A stretch of 64,000 nucleotides of DNA from Nitrospira moscoviensis (GCF_001273775.1 NZ_CP011801.1:2396001-2460000); one strand, 5' to 3'; numbered from the stretch's first letter, positions 15,723 to 24,224 are shown. Notes: a model not told the origin generated them from the letters alone. Program-made: numbers and translations.

Positions 15723-17427
15723 CGGATGCCGGCAGCGTGTACCGTTCTTCGATCGCCTGGGCGACCAGCCGGCGACTCTCGTCCGCCGACAGCGACCCCT
15801 GCCCTTCTATGCGGCGCACCGCCTCGGCCAACCAGGGATCCTTGATCGCCTGTTCCATCCAGCGCGCGTAATCCCCTTGCCGCAAATGATGCAGCCACGT
15901 CGCGTCGTCCACGCCCGCCGCCAGCTGTCGGAATAACATGAGGTTTTGCGCGCGAAGATTCAAGAGGCCGTCCGGTCCCCGGAAATAAAAGCTGCGGTCC
16001 GGCGGAAGCTCCCCCTCGGCATATTTCCGTCGATGGCGGCGGCGGTCTCCTTCAGACGGCGCCATGCGAAAGACCGTCGGCGGCTCGCCGGACCGCGCCC
16101 TCCAGATCACCGCTTCTCCCGCGTCCAGTGCCACGGGCGCGGTGTGGGGAAAGGGCAGCTCCGCCCGCTCCGCGAACGTCCGCAGGGTGCGCTCCGGCCG
16201 CTCGCCGAGCGCGACCGCGACGGTGACGGCCCGCAACGCCGACGGCGCCACGGAGTCCGGATGCACGGTGACGAAGATCATGCCGGTGAGTTGCGGCGCC
16301 CAGACGGTCGGCGCCGGCTGCCGGTCGGGCGACAACAGATGATGGGTTTCATCGACCAGAATGCGGTGCGGGCGGCCCGTCCTGGCGCGCCATTCCTGCA
16401 GCCGCGGCAGGAGCCCGAGAAAAAACGCGGGCCGGTCCTGGAGCGGCATACCGACCAGATTGACCACGATCTGCGCGTCGGGACGTTCCAGCGCGCTGAG
16501 GATTTCCGGCACGGTCGGGGCGCGCTGCGCGTTGCCGAAGACGATCGCGCCGGCGAACGACTCGTAGTCCCCTTCCGGGTCGATGACGCACAATTGATAG
16601 CCCCGTTGCGCGAGCCGTTCCAGAATCCCGACGGCCAACGTCGATTTTCCGCTTCCCGAGGAGCCCGCGATCAGCAGATTCTCCCCTTGCGCCGGAATCG
16701 AGACGGATGAACCGCCGGCGGCCTGCCCCATTTCGATGCGGTGGCGCGCAGGCGCCGCGGCCAGGTCGTCGCGCAGCACCTCGTGAATCAGCTCGGCCGT
16801 ACCCGCTCCGGCGCTCGCGGCCGTCACCTGATCGGCGATGTCTTTGAGCGTGGGAACCGCATTAGCGACGGCCACGGCCCATTCTCCCGCCTGCAACAGC
16901 GCATGGTCGTTCTCCGAATCGCCGACCGCGACGACGTTGTGCGGCGACAGACGCAGCTCCGCCAACGCGGCCCTGAGACCCGTGGCCTTGTCGACACCCG
17001 GCGGCAGCACCATCACCGACTCCCGATTGAACACGACGTGATGCTCCAGGCCGAGATCTCTGATCGCCTCAAGCGCCGTGATTTCATGCGGGCGCACCGT
17101 CGCGATGATCGATTCTCCGACGTCCAACGGCTGCACACCCTTGTCGGCAAGGGCGCGCACCAGGGGCTCGGGGGGAGGACTGCCGAGCCGCATCCGTTCA
17201 CGCGTCGCCGGCCGATACAGCACCGCGCCGTTTTCCGCGACCACCGCACTGCAAAGACCCGCCTCCGGGAAGACCGCCAAGAGATCGCTCAGAATCCGGC
17301 CCGTGACCAGAATAAAGGCCCGTCCGGACGCGATCAGCCGCTCAATGGCCGAAACGGTGGACGGACTCACTTTCCCGCCTTCGGCCAGCGTGCCGTCATA
17401 ATCGGCTGCCACGGCTATCACATGCAT
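15709..17427 (-). CDS. HAD phosphatase fused to a HerA/DUF87-type ATPase
   Basis: A 572-residue protein. The start at 17427 (AGGTGA upstream) places the HAD motif first: DYDGT with the nucleophile Asp, a Cof-type cap region, then GDSEND. From about 240 there is an ATPase domain with Walker A AGSSGSGKST, a strand VIDPEGDYES typical of HerA/DUF87 proteins, and LVDETHHLL as Walker B. The C-terminal part is not recognised. Fusions of a sugar-phosphatase-type HAD to this ATPase occur in several bacteria, but their role is unknown. The last residues and stop codon come from a family A repeat. Confidence 0.85.
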   Translation of the reverse strand: MHVIAVAADYDGTLAEGGKVSPSTVSAIERLIASGRAFILVTGRILSDLLAVFPEAGLCSAVVAENGAVLYRPATRERMRLGSPPPEPLVRALADKGVQPLDVGESIIATVRPHEITALEAIRDLGLEHHVVFNRESVMVLPPGVDKATGLRAALAELRLSPHNVVAVGDSENDHALLQAGEWAVAVANAVPTLKDIADQVTAASAGAGTAELIHEVLRDDLAAAPARHRIEMGQAAGGSSVSIPAQGENLLIAGSSGSGKSTLAVGILERLAQRGYQLCVIDPEGDYESFAGAIVFGNAQRAPTVPEILSALERPDAQIVVNLVGMPLQDRPAFFLGLLPRLQEWRARTGRPHRILVDETHHLLSPDRQPAPTVWAPQLTGMIFVTVHPDSVAPSALRAVTVAVALGERPERTLRTFAERAELPFPHTAPVALDAGEAVIWRARSGEPPTVFRMAPSEGDRRRHRRKYAEGELPPDRSFYFRGPDGLLNLRAQNLMLFRQLAAGVDDATWLHHLRQGDYARWMEQAIKDPWLAEAVRRIEGQGSLSADESRRLVAQAIEERYTLPASESTI

Positions 17428-17439
17428 CGCTTCACCTAT

Positions 17440-17515
17440 CATGTTTAACATATTGACAGACAATATATATTTATAAAATATGGCGCCATAACCGTACATC
17501 TATATAGAGAGTCCC
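17440..17515 (-). promoter_or_regulatory. AT-rich promoter region of the HAD-ATPase gene
   Basis: About 75 bases with very low GC (ACATATTGACAGACAATATA and onward) in an otherwise high-GC window. It contains TATAAA-like and ATATAT words on both strands and partial inverted repeats. It could be a strong vegetative promoter or a site for an AT-binding nucleoid protein. The remaining bases to 17634 show nothing else. Confidence 0.45.
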
Positions 17516-17634
17516 AGCTCGTCAATGGCGAGAGGAACAGCGGTGTCCATTCCTGACCGGAGAGGTTGAGTCGGATGACGGCGAAGCGGTCGCGCCGCCC
17601 CAGCTCGACAAGGCTCGCATGCCTCGCGTCCTCG

Positions 17635-18207
17635 TCAGCCGGTCACGCGCGTGCCGGACCAGAATGTGTATGGAAGGAATCCATGCGGAAAGGTCGACAG
17701 GTATGGCCACGCAAGCGGAGCCACCGGCCAAGCGCTGATCTGAGGGTCCCACCTCGTCAGGTCCTGAATCACGATGGTCGGATACACATACTCGCCGTGA
17801 TCCAGCGAGCCGGAGACGGGGGACTGCACCTCGCCGACGATCGTCACCCGCGTCCCTTCTTCCAGGGTTGCAGGATCCAGCATCGGGCTCCGTTGATCAA
17901 AGGCGATGAACCGGCCTTGCGAGGACGAGCGATTCATCCCGGGCACCAAGTCGGAGGATAACGGCAACTGTAACACTTCGATCTTGGTGCGGTCCGCCAG
18001 TCTTACGGCCCGCAACACTTCTCCTCCGACGAGAATCGTCTCGCCCTGATACCGCGCCGGGTCCCGCTTGATGTCCTCGAACGTCAGCTGCCGATTCACC
18101 TTCGCTTGCAGCTGAGTGGGAATGACCTGGTATCGATGGCACCCGGCGAGCCCACCCACCGATACCGTTACCGCCAGCAGCCCCCAGCAGACGGCCGCCT
18201 TCCTCAT
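17635..18207 (-). CDS. Slp-family outer-membrane lipoprotein
   Basis: A 190-residue protein with a clear lipobox (LAGC, Cys at about 23). The body follows the starvation-inducible Slp family: FEDIKRDPARYQGETILVGGEV near the start, and GTRVTIVGEVQSP later. The C-terminus is rich in Trp, Pro and Tyr (WPVAPLAWPYLSTF). Slp proteins are envelope lipoproteins induced in starvation and acid stress. It lies 16 bases downstream of a BON-protein gene. Confidence 0.85.
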   Translation of the reverse strand: MRKAAVCWGLLAVTVSVGGLAGCHRYQVIPTQLQAKVNRQLTFEDIKRDPARYQGETILVGGEVLRAVRLADRTKIEVLQLPLSSDLVPGMNRSSSQGRFIAFDQRSPMLDPATLEEGTRVTIVGEVQSPVSGSLDHGEYVYPTIVIQDLTRWDPQISAWPVAPLAWPYLSTFPHGFLPYTFWSGTRVTG

Positions 18208-18223
18208 GCGCGCTCCCGCGGCC

Positions 18224-18481
18224 TTACGCCGCCAACGGCCAGTTCAACGTCAATTCATCCTGTACGTCGTCCGCTCCCGCGTCGATCGCGAGTTCGATCG
18301 CCAACGCGCGGTCCCGATTCGTCGTGACACGCCCCCGGAGAATCGCCACCCCGTCGCGCACGCTGACCGAGACATCGCGCAAGGAGATCCGCCGGCTGTA
18401 CCATTCGACCAACGTTTCGCAAATCATCTCGTCGTGATCGACGGCCCGCGCCACAAAGCCTTCATTGACCAGTTGTAACAT
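18224..18481 (-). CDS. Single BON-domain protein
   Basis: An 85-residue protein with no signal peptide. The BON core is visible as SVSVRDGVAILRGRVTTNRD followed by the AIELAIDAGADDVQDELTL helix and strand. GGAGGAGTG precedes the ATG. BON domains bind phospholipid or other envelope components. It lies in the group running down from the sigma-54-like promoter at 19652, though a 135-base gap before it may hold another promoter. Confidence 0.82.
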   Translation of the reverse strand: MLQLVNEGFVARAVDHDEMICETLVEWYSRRISLRDVSVSVRDGVAILRGRVTTNRDRALAIELAIDAGADDVQDELTLNWPLAA

Positions 18482-18616
18482 GCACTCCTCCTCTGTGTTC
18501 CATGCAGCCTGCCCGAGGGCGCTCCCCGGAACGGCCGGTGTTGCCTTACGCTCAGTAGAACAAAATCGCCGCTGCGTCGGTATTGCCCAAACCCCTAGCG
18601 GTCGCCGGACTCGGCC

Positions 18617-19120
18617 CTAGTCGCGCATGCCGGGCCGCCGCTCGAGATCGCTGGAGCTTTTCTCCGCATTTCTCTCCATGGACATCTGGCTGCCGCCGAC
18701 TTGAATCGTGCCGGGGATGTTGATCTCCCCGCTCGGGGTATTCGAATCCGCGCGCACCACGTACTTCACCTGCCCCGAATTCTTGAAGCACACGCTGGCC
18801 GAATCGTTCTGGCCCAAGTTGGCGGTGTATTGATTCTTGTCGCTTCCCATGAGCCCGCCGAAATTGCGCTGGCAGGCCAGCTGTTCCATCACGGGATCCA
18901 GAAAGATGACGCGCGCCGGGCCCTGCCGCTTGTTGATCCATCGGATCTCGTCGCCCGGGTTCACGGAGACCATCGACGGCGAGACATCCTCCCGGATGAC
19001 GATGTCCTTCACCATGCCGGTTCTCGTGACCGTCGGCATCTTGTCCCCCCCCATGCCCATGCTCTGGCAGCCGGTGAGGATCAGCAGCGCCGTTCCCACC
19101 ATCATGTGTTGTGCTTTCAT
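18617..19120 (-). CDS. Cupredoxin-like lipoprotein lacking the usual copper ligands
   Basis: A 167-residue lipoprotein (lipobox LTGC) with a cupredoxin-type strand order: VNPGDEIRWINKRQGPARV, then VCFKNSGQVKYVVR near the end. In blue copper proteins the final loop carries Cys, His and Met ligands. Here a Cys is present but no His or Met follows in the loop, and the His expected after the first strand is missing. Copper binding is therefore doubtful, and a structural or protective role is possible. It lies 34 bases after the BON gene and shares its operon. Confidence 0.65.
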   Translation of the reverse strand: MKAQHMMVGTALLILTGCQSMGMGGDKMPTVTRTGMVKDIVIREDVSPSMVSVNPGDEIRWINKRQGPARVIFLDPVMEQLACQRNFGGLMGSDKNQYTANLGQNDSASVCFKNSGQVKYVVRADSNTPSGEINIPGTIQVGGSQMSMERNAEKSSSDLERRPGMRD

Positions 19121-19154
19121 CGCAGTGCCTCCTTGGTTGGTATGGTTATCGCTT

Positions 19155-19592
19155 CTACGGGAGTATCTGACGATCTTTCAGGCCCGGCGGGCCTTCGATC
19201 ACCCGATCACGGGTCTCCTCGTTCACGCGCGCGTCCGGTTCGACGGCCGGAGGGTCCATGTCGGATTGAACAAGGATCTTATTGTGAACCGCGATCACGT
19301 CCGGCACCGTACTGGCCGCCTTTTCCGCAAATCCCCGCTCTTCGTTGGACTTCACGATGCCGTACAGAGTGACCTCGCCGTCTTTGGCTTCGACCTTCAG
19401 TTCATCCCAGCGAATACGGCCTTCCATGCGCAGCCGCCGTTCAACCGTGGATTCCAGTGTTTCATCGGCGATGGTCGGTTCGGGACCCGGCGCCGAGCGG
19501 GACGGACCCGGACAGGCGAGCACCGCCAACAGAACGGCTACCCCGGTTACCACGGCGCGCCCCGTGCGCATCGACTGTTGCTGACTCAGCAT
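19155..19592 (-). CDS. BON-domain envelope protein
   Basis: A 145-residue protein. A hydrophobic segment (LAVLACPG) could be a lipoprotein signal or a plain signal peptide. The BON core follows: WDELKVEAKDGEVTLYGIV, then an ERGFAEKAASTVPDVIAVHNKI helix-strand. GGGGAAG precedes the ATG. It is the first gene after a sigma-54-like promoter with a paired palindrome, and is probably cotranscribed with the cupredoxin-like gene. Confidence 0.82.
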   Translation of the reverse strand: MLSQQQSMRTGRAVVTGVAVLLAVLACPGPSRSAPGPEPTIADETLESTVERRLRMEGRIRWDELKVEAKDGEVTLYGIVKSNEERGFAEKAASTVPDVIAVHNKILVQSDMDPPAVEPDARVNEETRDRVIEGPPGLKDRQILP

Positions 19593-19651
19593 AATCTTCC
19601 CCAGTCTCCTCTGGAGTTCCGCCTTGCCATCACTCTCGAATCTTCACCAGT

Positions 19652-19666
19652 GCAAGAGACGAACCG
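19652..19666 (-). promoter_or_regulatory. Sigma-54 promoter for the BON/cupredoxin operon
   Basis: On the minus strand CGGTTCGTCTCTTGCAC has GG-N10-GC and a consensus TTGCAC half. The paired palindrome 'h' is 69-90 bp upstream. The rest of the 370-base gap 19593-19962 shows no gene. Confidence 0.55.
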
Positions 19667-19726
19667 CGCGGACCGCGTGTAAACGCTTGCAGATGAACAG
19701 TCGCCGGCGGCGGAGATCGAGCCTGG

Positions 19727-19760
19727 AGACATTTTGTTCCGGCGACAGGACAGATGATTC
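19727..19760. promoter_or_regulatory. Paired-palindrome activator site 'h'
   Basis: AGACATTTTGTTC and GGACAGATGATTC have centres 21 bp apart. The second resembles the second half of site 'c' (GGACAGATGATGC). Confidence 0.5.
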
Positions 19761-19962
19761 CCGCCCGGGCCATCGGCGAGAACACGGGCGGAACAAGAAC
19801 CGGCGGGCATGCCGGGCGAATGGGAAACGACGGGAGGCGCTCGAACAGCCGATCGGCGGACGGGGGCGTAGAAGTGTGACCCTGGCGGCGTGGACGCGCT
19901 GCCCGTTGTTGAACACGGCAACGCGCTCCGCGCCCTCGTGATGGGGGGATACCCGGATGGCG

Positions 19963-20598
19963 CTAAAAGTCGAACAGCCGGCTGGTCCGCGCGTTCTCGT
20001 ACAGCTGTTCCGCTTCGTAGCTCTGCCGGCCGACGGAAGCCGGGTCCGTTCCCGCGGACGCGCGCTCCGACGACTGCAGATCGTAATAATCGTAGAACCA
20101 GTCGTCGTCGGCGAACCCATCGTCGAAGTAGCCGCCGCTGTAGGCGGCGATCCGGCCCGGCGCGCCGCCCGACGGACTCTGACGCTTCATGTCACGGGTG
20201 AAGCCCCCGCGCGGAGCCATCTGCAGATCGGCCGACTGCGACAGCTTCATGATGGCCCGCTTGATATGCTCCACCGCATCTTCGGTGTCGTGCTCGGCAT
20301 GTTCGATCGCGTCTCCCAACGCATAGACACCGTCGTTCAATTGTTCGTTGTGACCGGCACGTTGTCCTTCTTTGGCCTTCTCCAACGCTTTACGGGCGTG
20401 CTTCTTGAGGCCCCGCCCGTCGCCCTGCGCACCGGCGGCGTCGGCTTCATACGCATGGTGCAACGCCTCTTCGATCACGGCCTTGAAGTCCCGGCTGCTC
20501 ATCGTGGCGCCGCCGGGCGGCGGCTGGTCCGCGAAGGCCGCCCCGGACAGGACGACAAGCACCGCCGCCGGAAGTATCGTCTTCATCCTCTGAATCAT
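19963..20598 (-). CDS. SmbP-like periplasmic protein with His-rich helical repeats
   Basis: A 211-residue protein with a signal peptide (about 1-24). The middle (30-125) is a helical bundle with spaced histidines (ALHHAYEAD, KKHARKALEKAKEG, AIEHAEHDTEDAVEHI), like the small metal-binding protein SmbP known from ammonia oxidisers. The C-terminal third is Tyr/Asp-rich and not recognised. It would bind copper or other metal in the periplasm. It is the last gene of a five-gene unit starting at 23433. Confidence 0.75.
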   Translation of the reverse strand: MIQRMKTILPAAVLVVLSGAAFADQPPPGGATMSSRDFKAVIEEALHHAYEADAAGAQGDGRGLKKHARKALEKAKEGQRAGHNEQLNDGVYALGDAIEHAEHDTEDAVEHIKRAIMKLSQSADLQMAPRGGFTRDMKRQSPSGGAPGRIAAYSGGYFDDGFADDDWFYDYYDLQSSERASAGTDPASVGRQSYEAEQLYENARTSRLFDF

Positions 20599-20637
20599 GC
20601 TCCCTCTCCTTGGTTGGTATGCAGGAGGCCGGTCGCG

Positions 20638-21720
20638 CTACCGTGTCCGGGGCGCGTCCGTCCCCTTGAGCGCCTCCGACGCCTCCTGTCTCTCAAGCGC
20701 CAACACGGTTCCATCGGGCTTGACCTGGGCCGTCACGCGGTCTCCGATACGCAATCCCTTCTTTTCCACCTCCGGCGTCACGACCAGATAGGTCTCCTGA
20801 CCCGCCTCGTCACGCACCACGTAGAATCCATCCCGGTCGGCTCGGTAGAGCTCCCCGCGCACGATCACTTCCCCCTGGATGGCTTGTTCGCCGGCCTGTT
20901 GTTGCGCCGCCGCAGGCGGCGGACCGGGCGCCATGACCGGCATGACGGAGCGGATGTCCCGATCGATGCGGACCGTCGCGCCGTCCGCCGAGACCTGCCG
21001 GGCTAGAATCAACGGCTTGCCGTTCACCTGAATGGTCGGGCCGGTCACCGTGAGAGAGCGACCCGGCTCCAGCGGGATGCGGTCGAGGTCTTGCGGTGCG
21101 CCCAGATCGGTGAGGATCGTGCGGCCGTCCTGCGTCTTCACACGCGCCACCATATGTTGCCGGTCGACGCCGCGTAATCGCAGCGGTTGAGCGTGCTCGA
21201 TCTGACCCGTCACCGCCGTGTCGGTGCCCCGGGCATCGCCGCGGTCCAGCTGCCGGGGATCCATCGTTCGATCCCGCTTGACCTTCACCATCTCGCCGTT
21301 GATGAACGCCCGCTGCGCCATCAGGACCTTCCGGTCACTGATCCAACTGATCGGCCCGCGGACGACGATCTCGTCGCCGGTCATCACCGGTACGTCCCGG
21401 TATTGTTTGGCCAGCCCGAGATCGACGACCATCCGGCGGCCCATGCCGCCTGCGACCAACGCGACCAGATGCTCCCCTTCCGGACCGCCGCGGAGAGCGA
21501 CCCGCTTCACCCGCTCGACGTCGCCGCGCAGGTTCTTCCACCCGCTGCGCGTCTGTTCGGGACCCGGCGCCGTGTCGGGCGACCGGGCCTGTTCCCGCGC
21601 CTGGGCTCCCTGCACTTCCGGCTCGCTGGACGGCCGCACTTGCTGTTCGGCCAGCGCTGCGGATCCGATCGCCAGGACCGCGCCTATCGCCCCACCGGCC
21701 ACTGTCGCTCTCCACGTCAT
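20638..21720 (-). CDS. Exported protein with repeated small beta-barrel units
   Basis: A 360-residue protein with a signal peptide (1-24). Three related units can be seen: GDEIVVRGPISWISDRKVLM, GRSLTVTGPTIQVNGKPLIL and GDRVTAQVKPDGTVLALER. They alternate with strands and look like OB-fold or similar barrels. Similar units occur in the neighbouring gene at 21738 and in the small DLGKP proteins. The function is unknown; an envelope location and metal or polymer binding are possible. It lies 17 bases after the upstream gene, in one operon. Confidence 0.75.
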   Translation of the reverse strand: MTWRATVAGGAIGAVLAIGSAALAEQQVRPSSEPEVQGAQAREQARSPDTAPGPEQTRSGWKNLRGDVERVKRVALRGGPEGEHLVALVAGGMGRRMVVDLGLAKQYRDVPVMTGDEIVVRGPISWISDRKVLMAQRAFINGEMVKVKRDRTMDPRQLDRGDARGTDTAVTGQIEHAQPLRLRGVDRQHMVARVKTQDGRTILTDLGAPQDLDRIPLEPGRSLTVTGPTIQVNGKPLILARQVSADGATVRIDRDIRSVMPVMAPGPPPAAAQQQAGEQAIQGEVIVRGELYRADRDGFYVVRDEAGQETYLVVTPEVEKKGLRIGDRVTAQVKPDGTVLALERQEASEALKGTDAPRTR

Positions 21721-21737
21721 GGCGTCCCTCCCGCGGG

Positions 21738-22712
21738 TTATCCCTTCGTCGTCAATTTGCTGATGACTTGCCGGGCGCCAGCGTCGTACGCGTTTTCGAT
21801 CACGCTGTCGATCTGTTCCGGCTTGTCGACCTGGCCGTTCAACGTGACGATGCCGTCACGCACCGATACGGACACCTTGTCCGGGTCCACCGAGGGGCTC
21901 CACATGAGCTCGTTCTCGACGTCCCGCTTCAACTGTTGATCACTTTTGGAGGCGGCGCCCATGGTGCGCCGGTTCCGATCCATGCGCTGGTCCCGGCGCT
22001 CCTCCCGATACAGGCGCTCGTCATCCTGATACCGATCCTCGCTGCGCGCCTGCTGGTCCTGTTTCCGGAAGCGCTCGGGATGGCGCTGTTTGCGTTGTTC
22101 CCACTGCTCCTCGCTCCGCGCCCAAGGCGCCGACGCGCCGGGCGGATAGGTTTGATAGGACCGGCCGACATACTCGTATTCGTCGAAATACCACGAATCG
22201 CCCCCGCGCTGCGTCCAATCCATATCGATGTTCTGATACTCGTAGACGTCTTTGTCGCGCAACGGCGTGCCCCAGATATGGCCCTTTTCAAAGGCGGGAT
22301 CGCGCGAGATTTCGATGGTCTTGCCGTCGTTGATTTGGGCGGCGTCGGCCAGCACGACCGGCATTTCATTGATCCGGGCGGTGTTGCCCCAGATCATGAT
22401 GTGGTCGCCTTTGGACAACCGCTTGAATTCTCGGTTGGTTCCCAGATCGACCGGTCGGCCGTAGGTTCCCCGTCCCTTCCCCTTTTCAGGCTCCAACAGA
22501 ACGACGGTGTGTTCTTTTCCGCTGTCCGCCAGCGGCACCTGTTTGATCTTCTTCACTTTCCCCGAGAACTCAATCGGCACCCAGGACTTTTGCCGGTAAT
22601 AGTAGGCTTCGCGGTCTGCCGCACCGGCCCGCGCCGGGGGCTGGTCCCAGAGCAGCGGCGCGCAGCCTGCGAGCAGTATGAGGCTTGTTCGAAATATCCG
22701 TTGGCAGTTCAT
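21738..22712 (-). CDS. BON-domain lipoprotein with N-terminal barrel unit
   Basis: A 324-residue protein starting at 22712 (GGAGGGCC upstream) with a lipobox (LLAGC). An N-terminal part has GDHIMIWGNTARINEMPVVL, matching the barrel units of the neighbour. A charged, Gln/Arg-rich stretch follows (200-245), and a C-terminal BON domain (VSVSVRDGVTLNG-type core, here VSVSVRDGIVTLNGQVD). It is probably anchored in the outer or inner membrane and reaches the periplasm. It is second in the operon starting at 23433. Confidence 0.8.
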   Translation of the reverse strand: MNCQRIFRTSLILLAGCAPLLWDQPPARAGAADREAYYYRQKSWVPIEFSGKVKKIKQVPLADSGKEHTVVLLEPEKGKGRGTYGRPVDLGTNREFKRLSKGDHIMIWGNTARINEMPVVLADAAQINDGKTIEISRDPAFEKGHIWGTPLRDKDVYEYQNIDMDWTQRGGDSWYFDEYEYVGRSYQTYPPGASAPWARSEEQWEQRKQRHPERFRKQDQQARSEDRYQDDERLYREERRDQRMDRNRRTMGAASKSDQQLKRDVENELMWSPSVDPDKVSVSVRDGIVTLNGQVDKPEQIDSVIENAYDAGARQVISKLTTKG

Positions 22713-22743
22713 ACAGGCCCTCCAATATTCAGCTGAAAACAGT

Positions 22744-23433
22744 TTATTTATTCTTCTGTCCTTCCCCTTCGAATCCCGGTGCCCGGCCCGGAGGCGCCCC
22801 ACGCGGACCCAGATCGCCCGCCGCCTTGCTTTCGCCCATCGGCCCCGTGGAAGGCTCGGGCCGATTGGTTCCGCGCTCGCCCGAACCGACCTTCGGCTTC
22901 GACTCGGACCGTTTCTGCTCGATCTCGTCCATGAACATCGCGAGATCCGGCGACATGTCTTTCGTGTCGGTGCGGTTGATGCTCGGCAACAAATCGTCCT
23001 TCTTCATGTTCAGGATCAGTTTGTCGCCCTGCTGCTGGAACTCGCTCCACCGCATCGGACGGGCGTGCTGCGCGTCCTCGACATGCAAGAACACATATTC
23101 GATGTCCTGCGTTTTTTCGTCCTTCAGCACTTTCGTCACCTTGCCGAGTTGCTCGCCCTGTTTGTTGGTGACGGTCCGGTTCAACCATTTGCTGTCCTTC
23201 ACTTCCCGCAACGAGCCCTGCCGGACCGGCGTGGTCTCATACTCGTCCGGCACGCCCTTGCCCCCCTCGGTCAAATCCGTCCGCGGATCTTGAGGGATAC
23301 GATCGGGCGTCGGCATGTTGCCGCCGACGTTGCCGCCGGCGCCGGCCGACGCATCCGCGCGCGCGAGCGTCGGTGCGCCGAACGCGCAAACCGTTGCTGC
23401 GAATATCATGATGGTGAGTGTTCGTGTGGCCAT
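22744..23433 (-). CDS. PRC-barrel-domain exported protein
   Basis: A 229-residue protein with a signal peptide (1-27). The middle has a PRC-barrel pattern: NRTVTNKQGEQLGKVTKVLKD, then IEYVFLHVED. Both flanks are low-complexity and charged or Gly/Pro-rich. The start at 23433 has CAGGAGG six bases upstream. PRC-barrel proteins are common in stress operons. It is the first gene of the unit 23433 to 19963 and has a sigma-54-like promoter with paired palindrome 'c'. Confidence 0.78.
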   Translation of the reverse strand: MATRTLTIMIFAATVCAFGAPTLARADASAGAGGNVGGNMPTPDRIPQDPRTDLTEGGKGVPDEYETTPVRQGSLREVKDSKWLNRTVTNKQGEQLGKVTKVLKDEKTQDIEYVFLHVEDAQHARPMRWSEFQQQGDKLILNMKKDDLLPSINRTDTKDMSPDLAMFMDEIEQKRSESKPKVGSGERGTNRPEPSTGPMGESKAAGDLGPRGAPPGRAPGFEGEGQKNK

Positions 23434-23536
23434 AGTCATCCTCCTGATTTTTTGATCCTTGTGTGGACGGCGGTTCCTGTGAGCGTACCCGGCGCCTTCG
23501 CGCGGGCTCGGCATCGCCCTGGTATTTGGCGTTTGT

Positions 23537-23551
23537 GCAAACGGCAGGCCG
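23537..23551 (-). promoter_or_regulatory. Sigma-54 promoter for the PRC-barrel operon
   Basis: On the minus strand CGGCCTGCCGTTTGCAC has GG-N10-GC with a full TTTGCA -12 half. Site 'c' is 105-125 bp upstream. Confidence 0.62.
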
Positions 23552-23647
23552 CGCGCACGGGACGCGTGCGTGCGGCGGCATGTGAATAATTTCAGCGGCC
23601 ACAAGAAGGCGCCCCGCGTAACCGTCGCGCGCGCGGCCATTCCATTC

Positions 23648-23680
23648 AGACAACTTGTCTTGACTCAGGACAGATGATGC
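23648..23680. promoter_or_regulatory. Paired-palindrome activator site 'c' between divergent promoters
   Basis: AGACAACTTGTCT (perfect 6-1-6) and GGACAGATGATGC have centres 20 bp apart. They sit midway between sigma-54-like promoters facing left (23537) and right (23781), each about 105-110 bp from the nearer palindrome. Confidence 0.65.
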
Positions 23681-23692
23681 CGGTCGAACGAG

Positions 23693-23756
23693 GGGGTCAG
23701 GCACCATTTGTCGGAAACGACCCGCAGGGCGCTGCGCGCAAATGGTGCCTGACCCC
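23693..23756. repeat. REP-like palindrome between activator site and promoter
   Basis: GGGGTCAGGCACCATTTG and its exact reverse complement at 23739-23756 form an 18-bp stem around a loop of about 28 bases. The TGGTGCCTGACCCC word is typical of dispersed REP-type palindromes. It lies between site 'c' and the right-facing promoter. Confidence 0.65.
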
Positions 23757-23780
23757 TCCCGTGCCTCCCCTTCTCTTTGA

Positions 23781-23796
23781 CGGCACTCGCTTTGCA
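23781..23796 (+). promoter_or_regulatory. Sigma-54 promoter for the ASRT operon
   Basis: CGGCACTCGCTTTGCA is close to the sigma-54 consensus (GGCAC and TTGCA, GG-N10-GC). The transcript would start near 23807, 38 nt before the chosen ATG. Confidence 0.68.
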
Positions 23797-23844
23797 GCCC
23801 TTCAATCCCAGACGCGAGCAGGGCGCGAGAGAAGGATGCAAACA

Positions 23845-24222
23845 ATGGAGCCGATCGGTCGCAAACGCTGGGCGGTCGCCGAGGGGTACATTCCTCCTTC
23901 GAGCAACGGTCCCGTCCCGCAGATGATCAGTCATGAGACCATTTGCCTGCTCAATGCGGGGCCGCGCGATGCCCATGTGGAGGTCACCATTTTCTATGCG
24001 GACCGGGAGCCGGTTGGCCCGTATCGGATCATCGTCCCGGCCAGACGCACGCAACACGTCCGATTCAACAACTTGACGGATCCCGAGCCGATCCCGCTCG
24101 ATACGGATTTTTCCAGCGTCATCGAATCCGATGTGCCGATCGTGGTGCAGCATACGAGGCTCGATTCGCGCCAGGCGGAGAACGCCCTCTTGAGCACGAT
24201 CGCCTTCGCGGGAAGCGACTGA
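23845..24222 (+). CDS. Sensory rhodopsin transducer (ASRT) homologue
   Basis: A 125-residue cytoplasmic protein, the same length as Anabaena sensory rhodopsin transducer. Characteristic stretches are WAVAEGYIPP, SHETICLLNAG, DAHVEVTIFY, REPVGPYR, VPARRTQHVRFN and QHTRLDSRQAENALLSTIAF. The start at 23845 fits family length and has GAAGG nine bases upstream; ATG 23836 is an alternative. ASRT is a beta-sandwich tetramer that binds DNA or small ligands. No rhodopsin gene is in the window, so it must act with another partner here. It is the first gene of a run of five under a near-consensus sigma-54 promoter. Confidence 0.92.
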   Translation: MEPIGRKRWAVAEGYIPPSSNGPVPQMISHETICLLNAGPRDAHVEVTIFYADREPVGPYRIIVPARRTQHVRFNNLTDPEPIPLDTDFSSVIESDVPIVVQHTRLDSRQAENALLSTIAFAGSD

Positions 24223-24224
24223 CC

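Noticed and set aside
18589..18623. Two CTAG words (CCCCTAGCGG, GGCCCTAGTCG) as CCTAGT-class promoter
   Set aside because: The second is the stop codon of the cupredoxin-like gene, and no -10 element lies at the right distance from either.
19624..19941. Open frames in the gap 19593-19962
   Set aside because: Basic low-complexity products without ribosome sites. The region is better explained as the enhancer and promoter of the BON operon.
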